The notes under the pieces: model-generated | Databases searched by the model: none | What the model saw: the letters and a program-made list of their open reading frames with translations, nothing else | What the model was told of the DNA's origin: nothing | In this document: positions 21,314 through 32,072 of the stretch, one piece after another | Layout: every line of letters starts with the position of its first letter | How positions within the stretch are numbered: position 1 is the stretch's first letter | DNA from: Pseudevernia furfuracea | Taxonomy: Eukaryota > Ascomycota > Lecanoromycetes > Lecanorales > Parmeliaceae | DNA length: 64,000 bases | Reading direction: 5' to 3' | Assembly (NCBI GenBank): GCA_022315425.1 | Contig: JAIUPT010000032.1 | Coordinates: 62,001-126,000, forward strand | Translations under genes and position numbers: made by a program

Positions 21314-22579
21314 TCAGCCAGCCTTCTCATCCCTCCCCGTCCGCGCCCCCACCAACATCTGCGCGATCTGCGCCGCCATGGCGTCATGCACCGCCGCAGT
21401 GGGGTGGAGCGCATCGTGCCAGAGATACTTCTCCAGTTGGATCTCACACACCTCCTCGAAAGCATCCTTCTCACTCGCGTCCTTGTACTGCTCACAGTTC
21501 CCCGTCGTGTTTCTGTAGAGACGCGTTTGGGGATGGGATGTGGGGTCGTCGATGACCTCGTTGAAGAGGGCGTGGGTGTCGAATTGGAAGACGGTGGCGT
21601 CGGGGTGTTTGAGGCTGAGGTTGGCCGCGAGGGAGGCGAGGCCGGCGTTCCAGTCGGAGACGGCGCGGGGGGGCACGGGGTGGCCCCACTTGCGGGAGAA
21701 GGGCAAGCGGTCGAGAGGCGGGATGTTGAGGAGGAGGAAGTTGCGGGCGCCGGTGGTGTAGAGCTGTTTGTTTGTGTGGAAAACACGGTCAGCCGATCTA
21801 ATATTTTTGAGATTCGAGGGTCGGGGACGGGGAGGCCCGACTCACCTGCTCGAGCAGGAACCCGTAGATGGCAAATAGACTCCCGTAGATCTCTCCGCAA
21901 TCGTCCTTGGTGAGCGGCTGGTCCGTGCATCTTCTGACGTCGTTGATGCCGAAGAACGTGGCGAACAGACTGTTGGTCGCATTCCATCCGGCGGCGCCGG
22001 TGTGGTTCGTGATGCCATAATGGGGCATGAAGTGCTCATGATAAAAACGGACGAAGCCATCCATCGTGGCGCCGTAGCTGGCCATGTTGTAGGTTTGGAT
22101 GGCGCTGCTGTTGTAGGTCATGGTGAGATAATGGATCCATTTTTGGTGGATGGACGAGGACTTTGGTAGGGCGGGGTTGCCGAAAGGGTTGGCGGGGGAA
22201 GGCGTCTCCTTTTGAGGGTCGAAGTCGGTACTGGTGTAAGAGTCTCCGCTAGTGATTATACGGTCAATAATTTTATGTTCGTCTTTGCCGGAAAGATAGA
22301 TGGACTGGTAGCGTACAAAACGATGAGGTTTTCCACGTTGGCCCAACCGTGCCAGTGGGTTGTTGCGGTGGTGCACGCGGGTCCCTTGGACAGGAAAGAT
22401 GGCAAGCGGTCCTGGGACAGCAGGAGCCAGAAGATGGCGAAAGGGAGAGCGATGGTCAAAAGGCTCAAAACCCTACGTGGACGAGCGACGGCGGCAGTGT
22501 TGCGCCAGGAAGCATACATGTCCTGGGGGACACGCTCGTACATGCCCTGGACACGGTAGAAATCCTTCGGAACATACAT
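21314..22579 (-). CDS. Membrane-anchored GDSL/SGNH-family hydrolase
   Basis: Three exons (22579-22317, 22248-21846, 21763-21314) give 371 residues. Introns are 22316-22249 (GTACGC...TAG) and 21845-21764 (GTGAGT...CAG). Each join restores a family motif: NLIVF-GDSYT (block I, Ser at about 91) at the first and LLEQ-LYTTGARNFLLLNIPPLDR at the second. FFGINDVRR (about 187-194, block III Asn) and LWHDALHPT (Asp339/His342, block V) complete the SGNH set. Unlike most secreted fungal members it has no classical signal peptide. A basic head precedes one transmembrane helix (about 37-55, VLSLLTIALPFAIFWLLLS), predicting a type II membrane anchor with a lumenal or extracellular esterase domain. An ATG at 22618 is in frame, but the text between reads like a splice acceptor, so 22579 is preferred. 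The substrate is unknown; carbohydrate esterase CE16-like members are possible. Confidence 0.85.
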
Positions 22580-22619
22580 AGTGCTCTGAAGACCAAAAAA
22601 GAAAGAGAGGAGAATCATT

Positions 22620-23260
22620 TCTATAGACGAGAGATAGAAGAAGGAAAGACATGCCAGGAGAGGGAGAGGACCCCCAACTCACTCAGCCCTTCCGCCGTCC
22701 ACATGTCCGACTCGGAAAGGATGGTAAGCCCAAACCGACAACGCTCTCAAACGAATCGCATATATCGCGAGAAGCAATACGGAGCAAAGTGTCCCTTTTT
22801 TCTTCATGGTGTGACCGAGGGGGTTCGGCGTAGATCGGTTAAACCTCCTACGCCCCCTTACTACTACCTTAATTTGCTGTCAAACTCAACGGCAGAGCGT
22901 GTCGCGACCTTGGTAATCTACTTACGGCATAGAGCGCGGTTGCAGAGTTGAGGGCGTCAGGAGTATCCGAGTAGGTATGCGAAATTGGTCCAATGATGGG
23001 TGGGAGACGAGGTTCGTGCTGGATGAAGTTGGGGAATTTTTTGGAATCAAGTGTGCTTCGTTTGGGGGCGGCGTGGATTTGTGGCTTTCATTTCATCGCT
23101 AACGACCTTGGCATTTAGAGTATTACTGCTGTTAAAGATAAGACTTCACAACCCGGTCACCGATTAATCAATCATCCATAGCATCGTCTGTACGAGTAGA
23201 GTAACTAGGCCTACTGAGGAACAATTACTCCGTAATGGTACCAGATACACGTGTTCACCC
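22620..23260. other. Intergenic, 5' flank of the GDSL gene
   Basis: A long plus-strand frame (22349-22951) overlaps the GDSL gene antisense and has no protein character. Past 23100 the base composition turns AT-rich. Confidence 0.4.
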
Positions 23261-23302
23261 GGATATGCAGTTTACTGGGATATGCAGGTTAGGGCTAGGG
23301 CT
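23261..23302 (+). repeat. Left terminal inverted repeat
   Basis: Pairs with 27933-27974; 40 of 42 positions match. It contains two GGATATGCAG motifs. Confidence 0.85.
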
Positions 23303-25722
23303 TACCAACACTCAAATGCCTACATCGCACCAAAATTCTATGACAACTCTGCATAATCATGTTGAATGATATTATTATGTCTTCGACAGCTACTTCACCA
23401 TTTTTTGTCTATTATAAGTCTATTACGAGTTGATTTTCGATAAACAGTCTCTTTCTCAACTGATTTTTATATTACTATAATAGTTTTATTATCTCTATCT
23501 CTTCTATCTCTTCTATCTCTTACGACATCTCTTTCATCTCTATCGTCTCTTTGTAATTATTATTTTAATAAAGAAAGCACTAATATAGAGAGTATTAATG
23601 AGATATGTGAGTCTAATAGAGATAAAGTAATGATCTTTTTTTTGATTAAACTGATCTTTTTTGAATTTCTTATCTTTATCTCAACAAAAAGAAACGATCT
23701 CAGATGATATATGCTTTTAAATTGCTTATTAAATTGCTTATTAATCTTATTTTGCTGTCGTTGATTCACAGTCTTCTTATTTAAAAGATAATCTTTTTTC
23801 AAGTATACTTATTCACGATTAATTCTCTTCTTCTTTCGCTCATCTATTTTAATAAAATCGTTATTAATAGATTTCAGAAGAATATTATTTGTTAGCGCGA
23901 AATTATATGCTTTCTCAAGCTTTTCTAATAGTGTGAAATCAGGGTTCTCAGTCTTAATTTATTATATTAATTAATTAACTTGTTGCATATTTGTCAAAGT
24001 AAAAGTCATAGAAATGAAGTTATCGTTGAATGTTATGACTGTTATATCTGATGAAGATGTGTTAGATCGTGACTTTGAAATTTGAAGTCTCAACTTGTTA
24101 AAAACAATCTGAGAATTGATTAAAAAAAGCTCACTCTTTTGTTATGCATATCGAATATTCTTCTCTATTGTGACATTCTTTTTAATTATTTGAATAAATT
24201 AAATAAAGTCATATTTGTTTATTTTATAGTCTTCGTTATATCGTGTATTTTCTTTTAAATGCTTGTGATATGTAGTTGTTAATAACTAAAAAAAGTCAAC
24301 ATTAAGTGATTAAAGAATATGTGTGATATGAGAAGATAAGCATAATAGAATAATATTATTATTAATACAGAAAACGATAACTTTAATACTAATATAAGAG
24401 ATATGCTTATCAAGTATAAGAAGACGATATTGTTCTTTTAAAGTTCTTCGAGTTTGAGACTCAAAGCATCTAAAGAAATTAGTTTAAATCATATATAAAA
24501 ACGAGATAATCTAAGTATACTTCTCGAATTACTTTAAGTTAATAACATTATTTATTCAGTCATTATTATTAATAGCAATATAAACTTTCTTATTCTTTAT
24601 AAAATTAAATTAGACTTTTATTTATCGTTTATTCTTAAAAATAAGAAATATCGAAAGAAGTCTACTGTTCTTAAATATATATTCGATAAGAGTTATTCAC
24701 TCTCGATTTTCGTTTTGAATCTTATTCATCTAAATGTTCTCTTAAGAGCATATCACTCTCGCTTTCTTAGTATCATCAAGAGTAGATTCTTTCTCGTTCA
24801 TATTATACGTATCTTTCTTCTGAATATCGTATTCTTGAATCACAGATTTAACAAGCTGAAATCAATATAAAAAAAGATGTGAATTATAAATAACAGTACG
24901 ATTTTTATTTAATAACTGATTAAATCGACTTTGTAATTTCGAATAACGATTAAGAAACTTCGATATCTAATTTATATCTAGTGATCTATAATCTTCTCTA
25001 TCTAATAATATCTTAAAAGTTATAAATCTAATTAATTTCACTCTGAGAGATTAATTTTAGACTATCACTTATAAAATTTATTCTTTTATATAAGGACCGT
25101 ACTGTGGTGATAACCGTAGTGTAGTATGTAACGAAGATAACAAGCTGAGGAGCAACTATGGACTGGGAGGGAGGTCATATATGTATGGCGGAGTGAACCT
25201 GCCAAGACACGCTAAGCCTGATAGGGCTAGCGTAGGTGTCAAAGGTACGAGGTGTCAAGGGATGCAGGGTACGCTCGTAACATTTTAGAGCTTTCTTCTT
25301 CACAGAACTAAGTCGTAACTCACTATCATATGCTTCTCGATGAATACGAGTCTTTTCGATAAGACGTCGACTAAGAGTAATAAGAATAATATTATACTCG
25401 CGAACAATTAACTCAACTTTAGACTATTTTTTATGAGAATTCGAGCTGTTCTCATAGAGCAAGTAGACTTATTTATACTTCTCAATTGCGAGTTGTAAAA
25501 GTTTCGATTTTGATACTTCTTTTAAAGCCTTTGAGAGAGATATAATAATAATTTTAAGAAATAACGAAAGTAGAAGAACGAGATAAAATGAGCTTATTAC
25601 TTGTTACGAGAGAACTATGAATTAATGAGATCATTGTAAAGCCTCCTCGATGACTATAAGAGATCGAAATGTATAGATTTATTATAGATATGTGAACTAT
25701 TTTGATGGCTTATGATGGGGAA
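23303..25722. repeat. AT-rich, mutated repeat interior
   Basis: About 2.4 kb very rich in TpA and in runs of A and T, with stops in all frames. The longest frame is 80 codons. The abrupt boundaries with normal-composition DNA and with the less affected LTR element suggest repeat-targeted C-to-T mutation of an old transposon. Confidence 0.6.
25103..25282. repeat. Possible solo LTR
   Basis: A 180-bp block of clearly higher GC lies inside the AT-rich interior. It starts TGTGG and ends TAACA (reverse strand TGTTACGAGCG...CCACA). No target duplication was found and no second copy is in the window. Confidence 0.3.
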
Positions 25723-25855
25723 TGTTGAATAATGGGGTCTGAAACGACTGATATTAAGTGGACTAAGGAGTGTCTATGTAGGAAGGTAGAATACATGTAT
25801 GTGAGTGCCGTGTCAAGCCACTAGCTAGTAGGGCTGTTTATTACATTTTCTAACA
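25723..25855 (-). repeat. 3' LTR of the gag-only element
   Basis: 133 bp, TG...CA ends. It differs from the other LTR at six positions, all transitions, always A or T here. Confidence 0.9.
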
Positions 25856-26237
25856 CTCCCCCTCGAACAGCATCTAGTCACCGACAACGATAGTGATATT
25901 CGAATCGCAAGCAGATATGTATCGAAGGTAGTGATAGTGTAGACGATCTTTCGAAGTCGTCAATAATCAAAATTAGTAAGGTAGTTGTCGAGAAAGAGAC
26001 TCCTGAGTGATTAGGCCAGTTGAAAAGATGTATGCAGAATAGTGAGGTGAAGGGCTTATCGATAAGCCTGATGTCGTTTCTGAAGGATTTGAGTCATTTT
26101 AAAGTCCCTAGGCGAGTATTCTGCACAGTGCTCCCCCTGATTCAGAGTGCTCAGTTCAATGACTCCCCCTGCTCAGAAACCACTCCCTCTAACTGAGTAC
26201 CCTGTGGCCGTAGCAGTTCTGTCTTAGAGTCGAAGTC

Positions 26238-27452
26238 TCATAAAGAACTTAATTGAGCCCCTCGCTGCTGTCGTGATACTCCGAAGTCACGAAGGGCCTT
26301 CGCACGTGCTCTCGTTTGTGACAATAACTCTCTTACAGCTGATATATCTTTCTCAGCAGCAGCAATGAAAGCCATGATCTTCTTTTCCTCCTCATCAGGT
26401 TTCGAATCCGAGTCGCTTTCGAACAATGCTTCGTAGGTCGCATATGTGAACTGGGAATCGAACGAGTCACTAATATCGCTGACAGCGGTATGGGCATGGT
26501 TCTTGATCCTGGATTTGAACTTCTTCTTCTTTTCTTTGTCAGGCTTCTTGAGAGAGGATTTGAATGTGATATTCTTTTTCTTCTTCTTCTTCTTGTCATC
26601 CTCGCTCTCTGACGATGATTCTGAGAATGTTGTGAAGTCAGAATCGGAGGAAGAGTCATGACGATGACTATGACGACGATTCTTTCTGTTTTTACTCTTG
26701 CTTCGAGATTTGCTTCTGACTCTCGTCAATTCCTTCTTAATGTAGATCTGTGCTTTGGAGAGCTTTGAACACTGGGCCACGAGATGTGTATCGTGACAAA
26801 GAAAACAGGAGGCCTTGAAGGATTTTCGATATGCAGTCATGTCAGACTCGATGCTGATGAGAGTGTCTTCTTTGTTCATAAGCTTCTGAAGTTTCTCGTT
26901 CGAGGTGAAAAGGGAAGTCATAAGACTATCAGTCAATGACGTGTAGGCTTCGAGAAGGGAGTTTAAAAGGATTTGAAAGCACTGAGTCTCGCTGAAAGCT
27001 TTGATCACGTCGGGATTGATCTCTTTCAAGTGACGTTTCTTATTCTTAATATCATTTCAGGCGTCAGAAATGATCCCCGAAAACACGTAGTTTGTTAAGT
27101 CTCGAAGAATTACCAGACCAGTCGTAGGTCGTGTATCCTTGTACTTGCTCTGAAGATGTTCTCATATTGTCTTAATGTTTGTCATTTCTTTCACATCTTC
27201 CTGACTAAAATCGTCGAGACCCCGTAAGATAATGAGACGAGCATTGGCGTCGTCCTTCTTGAATTCTCTCAGCTGAACCGCGTTAAGTGGAAGGTTGAGA
27301 TCGACATAGGTATAGACTTCTCGTGTAATGATGAGGACATATTCGATATCCTTGGCTTCGAGAGTCGTTTTGGCCTGATTAAACCACTGTCGAGAATTCG
27401 CCTTGGTGAGAATGGGAAGCTTATGCTTTGAGGATTCGATTGTTGAACTCAT
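26238..27452 (-). pseudogene. Copia-type gag, interrupted by two TGA codons
   Basis: One frame runs from the ATG at 27452 to the stop at 26238 (about 405 codons) and is broken only by two TGA codons, near 27162 and 27060. Both are one transition away from CGA or TGG. The N-terminal part (KLPILTKANSRQWFNQAKTTLEA...) resembles the UBN2/DUF4219 gag group of Copia elements. A zinc knuckle CFLCHDTHLVAQC is spaced C-x2-C-x3-H-x4-C, one residue shorter than the usual CCHC box. The rest is a Ser/Asp/Lys-rich, Arg/Ser-rich tail. Gag coats element RNA in virus-like particles. Confidence 0.75.
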
Positions 27453-27774
27453 GGTGACGGCTGAGTATCAGAATTTGAGTGTTGATTTGGTGGGAAGACT
27501 CGGTGTTGTAGGATGTTTAGATATGCGTTTCCCTGATCTATGCAGACGTCCGTCGACGACACAGTCACGTACTCAAGCTCGTCAGCTATGACCTTTTCAA
27601 TTCACGTCGATTAGTAGCACTCCTCCTTCGGTCGACGATCGAATAGTCGATAATGCCTAACAGGCCAGATGTGTGTCAGTTAGTAGCACTCCTCCCTCGA
27701 CTGACGGATAACGTGTTCGATCTGTACGGCACGGAGTCACTCCCTAGAAGCTAATGCAACCGAGCAACATAACC

Positions 27775-27907
27775 TGTTGAATAATGGGGTCTGGAACGAC
27801 TGATATTGAGTGGACTAAGGAGTGTCTATGTAGGAAGGTAGAATACATGTATGTGAGTGCCGTGCCAAGCCACTAGCTAGTAGGGCTGTTTGCCACATTT
27901 TCTAACA
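27775..27907 (-). repeat. 5' LTR of the gag-only element
   Basis: 133 bp, the same length as its partner; G or C at all six differing positions. Confidence 0.9.
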
Positions 27908-27932
27908 GGGAAGGTAGATTTGGAATTATATT

Positions 27933-27974
27933 AGCCCTAGCCCTAACCTGCATATCCCAGTATCCTGCATATCC
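27933..27974 (-). repeat. Right terminal inverted repeat
   Basis: Inverted partner of 23261-23302. It begins 20 bp after the LTR element's target duplication. Confidence 0.85.
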
Positions 27975-29234
27975 CGTGTAGATAAGGTATACATAAGCGA
28001 ATCTTACATATTTTCAACATCCCTGGAAGCCTGCCGTTACGACTTGCGACCACCTTAAAGACAAAAGACAAAGCCAAGATGCTAAGAATCAATGAGTATT
28101 TGCTTGCTGATCATCATCTGCTTCTATTGTACCTGTAAGGCTGTAAGGAACAAAGTTCTCGAACCTCGGACGATGATGGTGGTGTTCTCCCGGCTCCTCC
28201 GACTCCACAAGAGCTTCATCCTCCTATCTATGATCTAACTGCTCTCGTCGACAGTCTTTCACTTGCCGTCCTCAACCAACTCCTCTGCGGCCAGTCCCCC
28301 TCCCACAGTCCCCCGTCAATAATTTGCAGCTAAAATAAGGAGTAAGCCTCCCGCACTCGTCGAGGTACCTTAATTCCCGTGTACCTAGCTATCATACTAA
28401 ATTATGTACCCTATCATGGCTACATAGAAGAATTATTATTACTGTCTTAACAGACGCGCAGCAACTATATGAGACTTCGCCATACGCCATACTCTTCGTC
28501 ATACTCTCCGCCATACGTCAATAGCTCGCCGTGGCCGAGGATTACAGCAAAACCTTATATGCAAGATCAATCCTTTAGAGTAGCCGAAGGATTGCCTACG
28601 GCATCCTTACGATCAAAAGATCTCGTTATTATTGATCGAAGAACGCTTATGAGTACTTTAGTAAATGGGAAAGTACCTAACAAATGCACGCCTTTTTTTT
28701 TATTTACAACAGCGGTGATATAACTTTAGAGTAGTATTCGTATTTGATTTGAACAAATAATGCACTTAAGTAGAGTGCTCGCACGGGTGTCTCTCATCGA
28801 GTTCGGCGATCTCGTTTAAATCTTACTCTATTCTAATAAGGTAGTACGTACGGTCTTACTCGATCGATCTCATATATATTGAACTATGTTGACGTATACA
28901 GCTGATGTTATATAGCCCAGCAATTAATATTTACGATACGTGCCCTTCTTCTACTAGGTATTATTATACTGCCTTCTAGTCATCTATAATAGGCCTTAAG
29001 CATCAGGTCGTCGCGGTGAACGGTCACCTCGAAATCAACAAATGTGGGAAGAAATTTGTTGTTTTTGAAGTCTCTCTCAATTATCGCGCAGGGTGGACTC
29101 GGACCCCCGCCGAAATTTGATGAGGGCTGCAATCACAAGCAGGATATGCCTTTCTCGGGATGAATCGTTTTCCCAAAAGCGCAATTTACATTCTTCGAGG
29201 TCTACCTTTCTCCAGGCAATCAGGAATATTCCCA
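27975..29234. other. Intergenic 1.26 kb
   Basis: Composition returns towards normal in patches; AT-rich tracts persist to about 28980. No gene seen. Confidence 0.4.
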
Positions 29235-31284
29235 TCACCTCCGCTTCTTCGCACTCGCCTTCTGTGCCCCAGTAGCCTTACTCGCCATCTTCGCGTCCTC
29301 CTTTGCATCCGCGTCCGGCGGAGCGGCCAACGGCTTGTTAGCAATCTTCTCCTCAACCTCCTCATCATCGCCTCCTTGTCCAAACTCGTTGACTCTTGTG
29401 GTGTCAACTTTGTAAGCATAGCTCTGGTACAGATAGACGAAGAAGATGACGTCGTCGCGCAGAGTAGCCAAGCGATGGAGAGTGGGCATCTTGATGGTAA
29501 ATGCGAAGAGATCGTCGATGAATGTGTTGAGGACTTTGTATGTCATGGCTCTAGCGGGCATGTGGGCAACGCTCTGCGGAATGGTCAGTATGACATGACA
29601 CTGTTGGGAGGCGGTAAGCATACCTTTAGTCTGTAGTTGATGTACAGACTCGGAACCATCATCAAGAAGCCATATGCGTACACACTTCCAACAAGCGTAG
29701 TAATGACGAAGCTGTACCAGCTCTTATGCGTGTCATAGATCAGACTGTAAACAGCATACGCTCCGAGCAATGGCACTGCGACCATGTAAAGATAGCGAAA
29801 CGCAATCTCGTCGTACTCTTTCGTCTTCTCCTCTGTCTGCGAAAGTTTGTGCTTATCTTCAAATGTAACCTTGTAGGGCAACAACGATCCCGGCTCCGAC
29901 TCGCGAACTCGGACATCGACTGTTTTGGTGATCTTCCATGCCTCAAGCAGAATGCCCATTCCTTGTCCGAGAAGAATCATCCACGAAGTACCTTCGCTGT
30001 TGTCCATGAGATACAAAAAGATAATGGTCTGCATAAAAACGTTGGCAAGGATTGTCCTGACAGAGATACCCACGTTGTCTTTCTTGTTGCGCCAGTGAGA
30101 GACGTCGCTCTTGAAAGCCAGTGCTTCAAAGATCATATGAAGAACGCTGACTACTCCCGTAGTTGCTAGCAGATAAACGTTTGTGTCAATAAGCACGCGC
30201 TTGAACATCTCGAACTCGCTGCCATCTCCGCCGGCAGGCATCGGACCTCCACTGGCGGCTTGTCTTTGATTTTGCTTCATGCCCTCGTCGATACTGGCGT
30301 AGATGCTGAACTTCCAATTGGCCATGTTATTCAAGGTGATATGAAGAGGCAGCTCTTGGACCGTGGTGTTCAACTCTGTCATGTGGTCCTTGAGCTGCCA
30401 GAAGGTATTCACGAAGAGTATGGGATAGTACCAGCCGTTCTGGCCCGAGGCATCTCGCGCTCCGGTAGTTTCAAGGTGTACAAACTGGCGGACCGCCGGG
30501 TGCATGGTCGTGTATGGTTGGGAGCCAGAATCTGGGATGAAAGACATGGTGAAGTTGGGATGGTAGAAGGATCCCACTCCTGGCGTTTTCGGTACGTCCT
30601 CTTCCACAGTTTCATTCTCAGCCGAATTACCGAGGAGATTCTTCGTTTTCACAACTTTCTTCTTGGGCAGAAATTGGTTCAGAGGGCGGACATAGTGGTA
30701 TGCTTTCGCCGCATCGTAGCCCCGAGCTGTAGGGTCGAGGCTATGCCCATGAAGAGCGACATAGAAGTGTGCCCATAGTGTTCCGTTGTTCTGCACCTCC
30801 TTTGGAACTTTGAATGTTGTGTCAATTTCCCGACTATCCTTCCAATCCCCAATTGTGAATCCTTTCTCTTCCAGTACCAAGCTCTCAGTCTTCACTGAGC
30901 CTAACGAAGGCATGGCGACCGATGATGACACATATATTGACAAGTCCAGGCTACTGTTCAACGGCCATATCGGTGCGATCACTTGAGGTATGGGATTATA
31001 CGTCGCTACTGGGGCATCCGCTCTTTCATCGAAGGCAGGGACTGGGGCTCCTGCAAGCGGCGCGGAGGTGTTCGAGCTTCCACCTTTGTTTCCGAAGAAT
31101 TGGGAGATGGCAAACTGTACAAGCATGAACACGGCTATGCCTTGAAGGGCCGATTTCATCGTTCCCTAGTACTTGGTCAGCATCGATGGCGAGAGAGGCA
31201 GGCAAAGTCCCAATGACCAGTTCTCACAGTTAAACCTGTTTCCCTTTGGCCTGCATCAGCAGGTTGTGCTGCTTGAGGAGGCAT
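29235..31284 (-). CDS. CLPTM1: CLPTM1 family transmembrane protein
   Basis: Three exons (31284-31228, 31165-29624, 29573-29235) give 645 residues. Exon 1 encodes a short MPPQAAQPADAGQR head joined through GTGAGA...TAG (intron 31227-31166). The second intron (29623-29574, GTATGC...CAG) restores INYRLK-SVAHMP. The N-terminal membrane anchor (IAVFMLVQFAISQFF) is followed by a large lumenal domain. Four or five membrane helices then surround conserved family text: NVGISVRTILANVF, FLYLMDNSEGTSWMILLGQGMG, PSLYINYRLKSVAHMPARAMTYK and FNTFIDDLFAFTIKMPTLHRLATLRDDV. Human CLPTM1 and CLPTM1L are ER proteins linked to receptor trafficking and lipid scrambling. The C-terminal tail is charged and Ala/Lys-rich. 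Confidence 0.93.
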
Positions 31285-31413
31285 CTTAATAAGACTCCTT
31301 TGATTGTCGTGGAAAGGAATGACAAGAGGACAGGAAAGAAATCGGGGATCTCATTGTCGCCTGTCGCCAGCTTGGACCCTCGAGGACCCTGATCGTCTCG
31401 GATGTACCCGTAG

Positions 31414-31496
31414 ATTTAGCGTATTCAAAATAGTCTGCGTCTCTTGGCATTGGAGGTCCGACGCAACGTCGCATATAAGCATCTTCCCACAATTGT
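31414..31496 (-). repeat. Left arm of an inverted gene-fragment duplication
   Basis: 83 bp inverted relative to 32070-32170, differing at one base plus an 18-bp gap. Read leftward it encodes LWEDAYMRRCVGPPMPRDAD. Confidence 0.85.
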
Positions 31497-31505
31497 CAGA
31501 CATCT

Positions 31506-31950
31506 ACATCACATATCGCAAATAGTCATATTTGAAGCTATACACATCTTAGCCTTATCAAATGGCTCATTGACTACCTCGCCGCCCCTTTCTCGATTTC
31601 GTACTCGTAACGTAAACCATTACGCTCTATCTCTACTAACTTACGAAGAAGATTGATAGACGTCGAAATAGAAGCAGCGTAAGAAAAAGAAACTCAGACT
31701 TAAACCTAGAAGTAACGCGAAAAGAACGATGAATTCATGATTCGATACATTTGTAGCGTTGATTTCAATCTTAAACAATATGAGTACTATATCGTATATT
31801 AGTAGAGGATAGCTTCTGAGCAATCGCAGAAGACTCTTCATTAAAATAAGTTTATATAGCTTCAAATTTGACTATTTATGATATTTGATATATTGAACGT
31901 GCCTAGATCATTCCACATGCATCTCATGTTTGTATCTCATGTTTGTTCTT
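31506..31950. other. AT-rich spacer between inverted arms
   Basis: Mutated-looking text without long frames; may be remains of a transposon interior. Confidence 0.35.
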
Positions 31951-32072
31951 TGTTAGATAGATCTCCTTGTTAGACCATGGGTTATATACCCATGAACCTC
32001 CTTCATAGACCATTATGTTTTTGCTATCACACTGCTGCATCTGCTAAGCTGACATGATATAAATATCTAACA
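31951..32072. repeat. LTR-like 122-bp sequence
   Basis: Begins TGTTAGATA and ends TATCTAACA, a perfect 9-bp inverted terminal pair of the TG...CA kind. It has no target duplication, and its right end overlaps the right arm of the inverted duplication by 3 bp. Confidence 0.45.

Larger units (their letters stand above)
25723..27907 (-). mobile_element. Non-autonomous (gag-only) Copia-like LTR retrotransposon, 2185 bp
   Basis: Two direct 133-bp LTRs flank a 1.9-kb interior that codes only a gag-like protein on the minus strand. The insertion is bounded by a perfect 5-bp target duplication, GGGAA at 25718-25722 and 27908-27912. LTR ends are TGTT...AACA. In element orientation a purine tract GAGGGGGAG (25864-25856) abuts the 3' LTR. 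The sequence after the 5' LTR starts GGTTATG, which could be part of a primer-binding site using an internal initiator-Met tRNA site. No protease, integrase, reverse transcriptase or RNase H frame fits between gag and the 3' LTR (about 380 bp). It must therefore depend on proteins from another element. It sits inside the TIR-bounded unit and is younger than it. Confidence 0.88.
23261..27974. mobile_element. DNA-transposon-like unit with 42-bp terminal inverted repeats, interrupted by an LTR element
   Basis: Arms 23261-23302 and 27933-27974 are inverted copies matching at 40 of 42 positions. Each arm carries GGATATGCAG twice, spaced by about 21 bp, then AGGTTAGGGCTAGGGCT. Removing the nested LTR element and one copy of its target duplication (2190 bp) leaves about 2.5 kb. 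The interior is strongly AT-rich with no long frame, so no transposase could be recognised. A target-site duplication of the outer unit is not clear; flanking TACACG text appears on both sides in inverted form. The superfamily is undetermined. Confidence 0.6.

Noticed and set aside
22349..22951. 200-codon plus frame
   Set aside because: Antisense to exon 1 of the GDSL gene, with no protein character.
26238..27452. Classic CpA-context RIP as cause of the two TGA stops
   Set aside because: TGG to TGA changes the second G (GpG context) and CGA to TGA is a CpG change; neither is the preferred CpA context, so decay by RIP is not shown.
27755..27774. Firm primer-binding-site call
   Set aside because: Only GGTTATG agrees with the internal initiator-Met site I know for some Copia elements; the rest does not match, so it is noted only as possible.
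28150..28180. TTCTCGAACCTCGG, resembling a tRNA B box on the minus strand
   Set aside because: No matching T-stem, acceptor or A box at tRNA distance.
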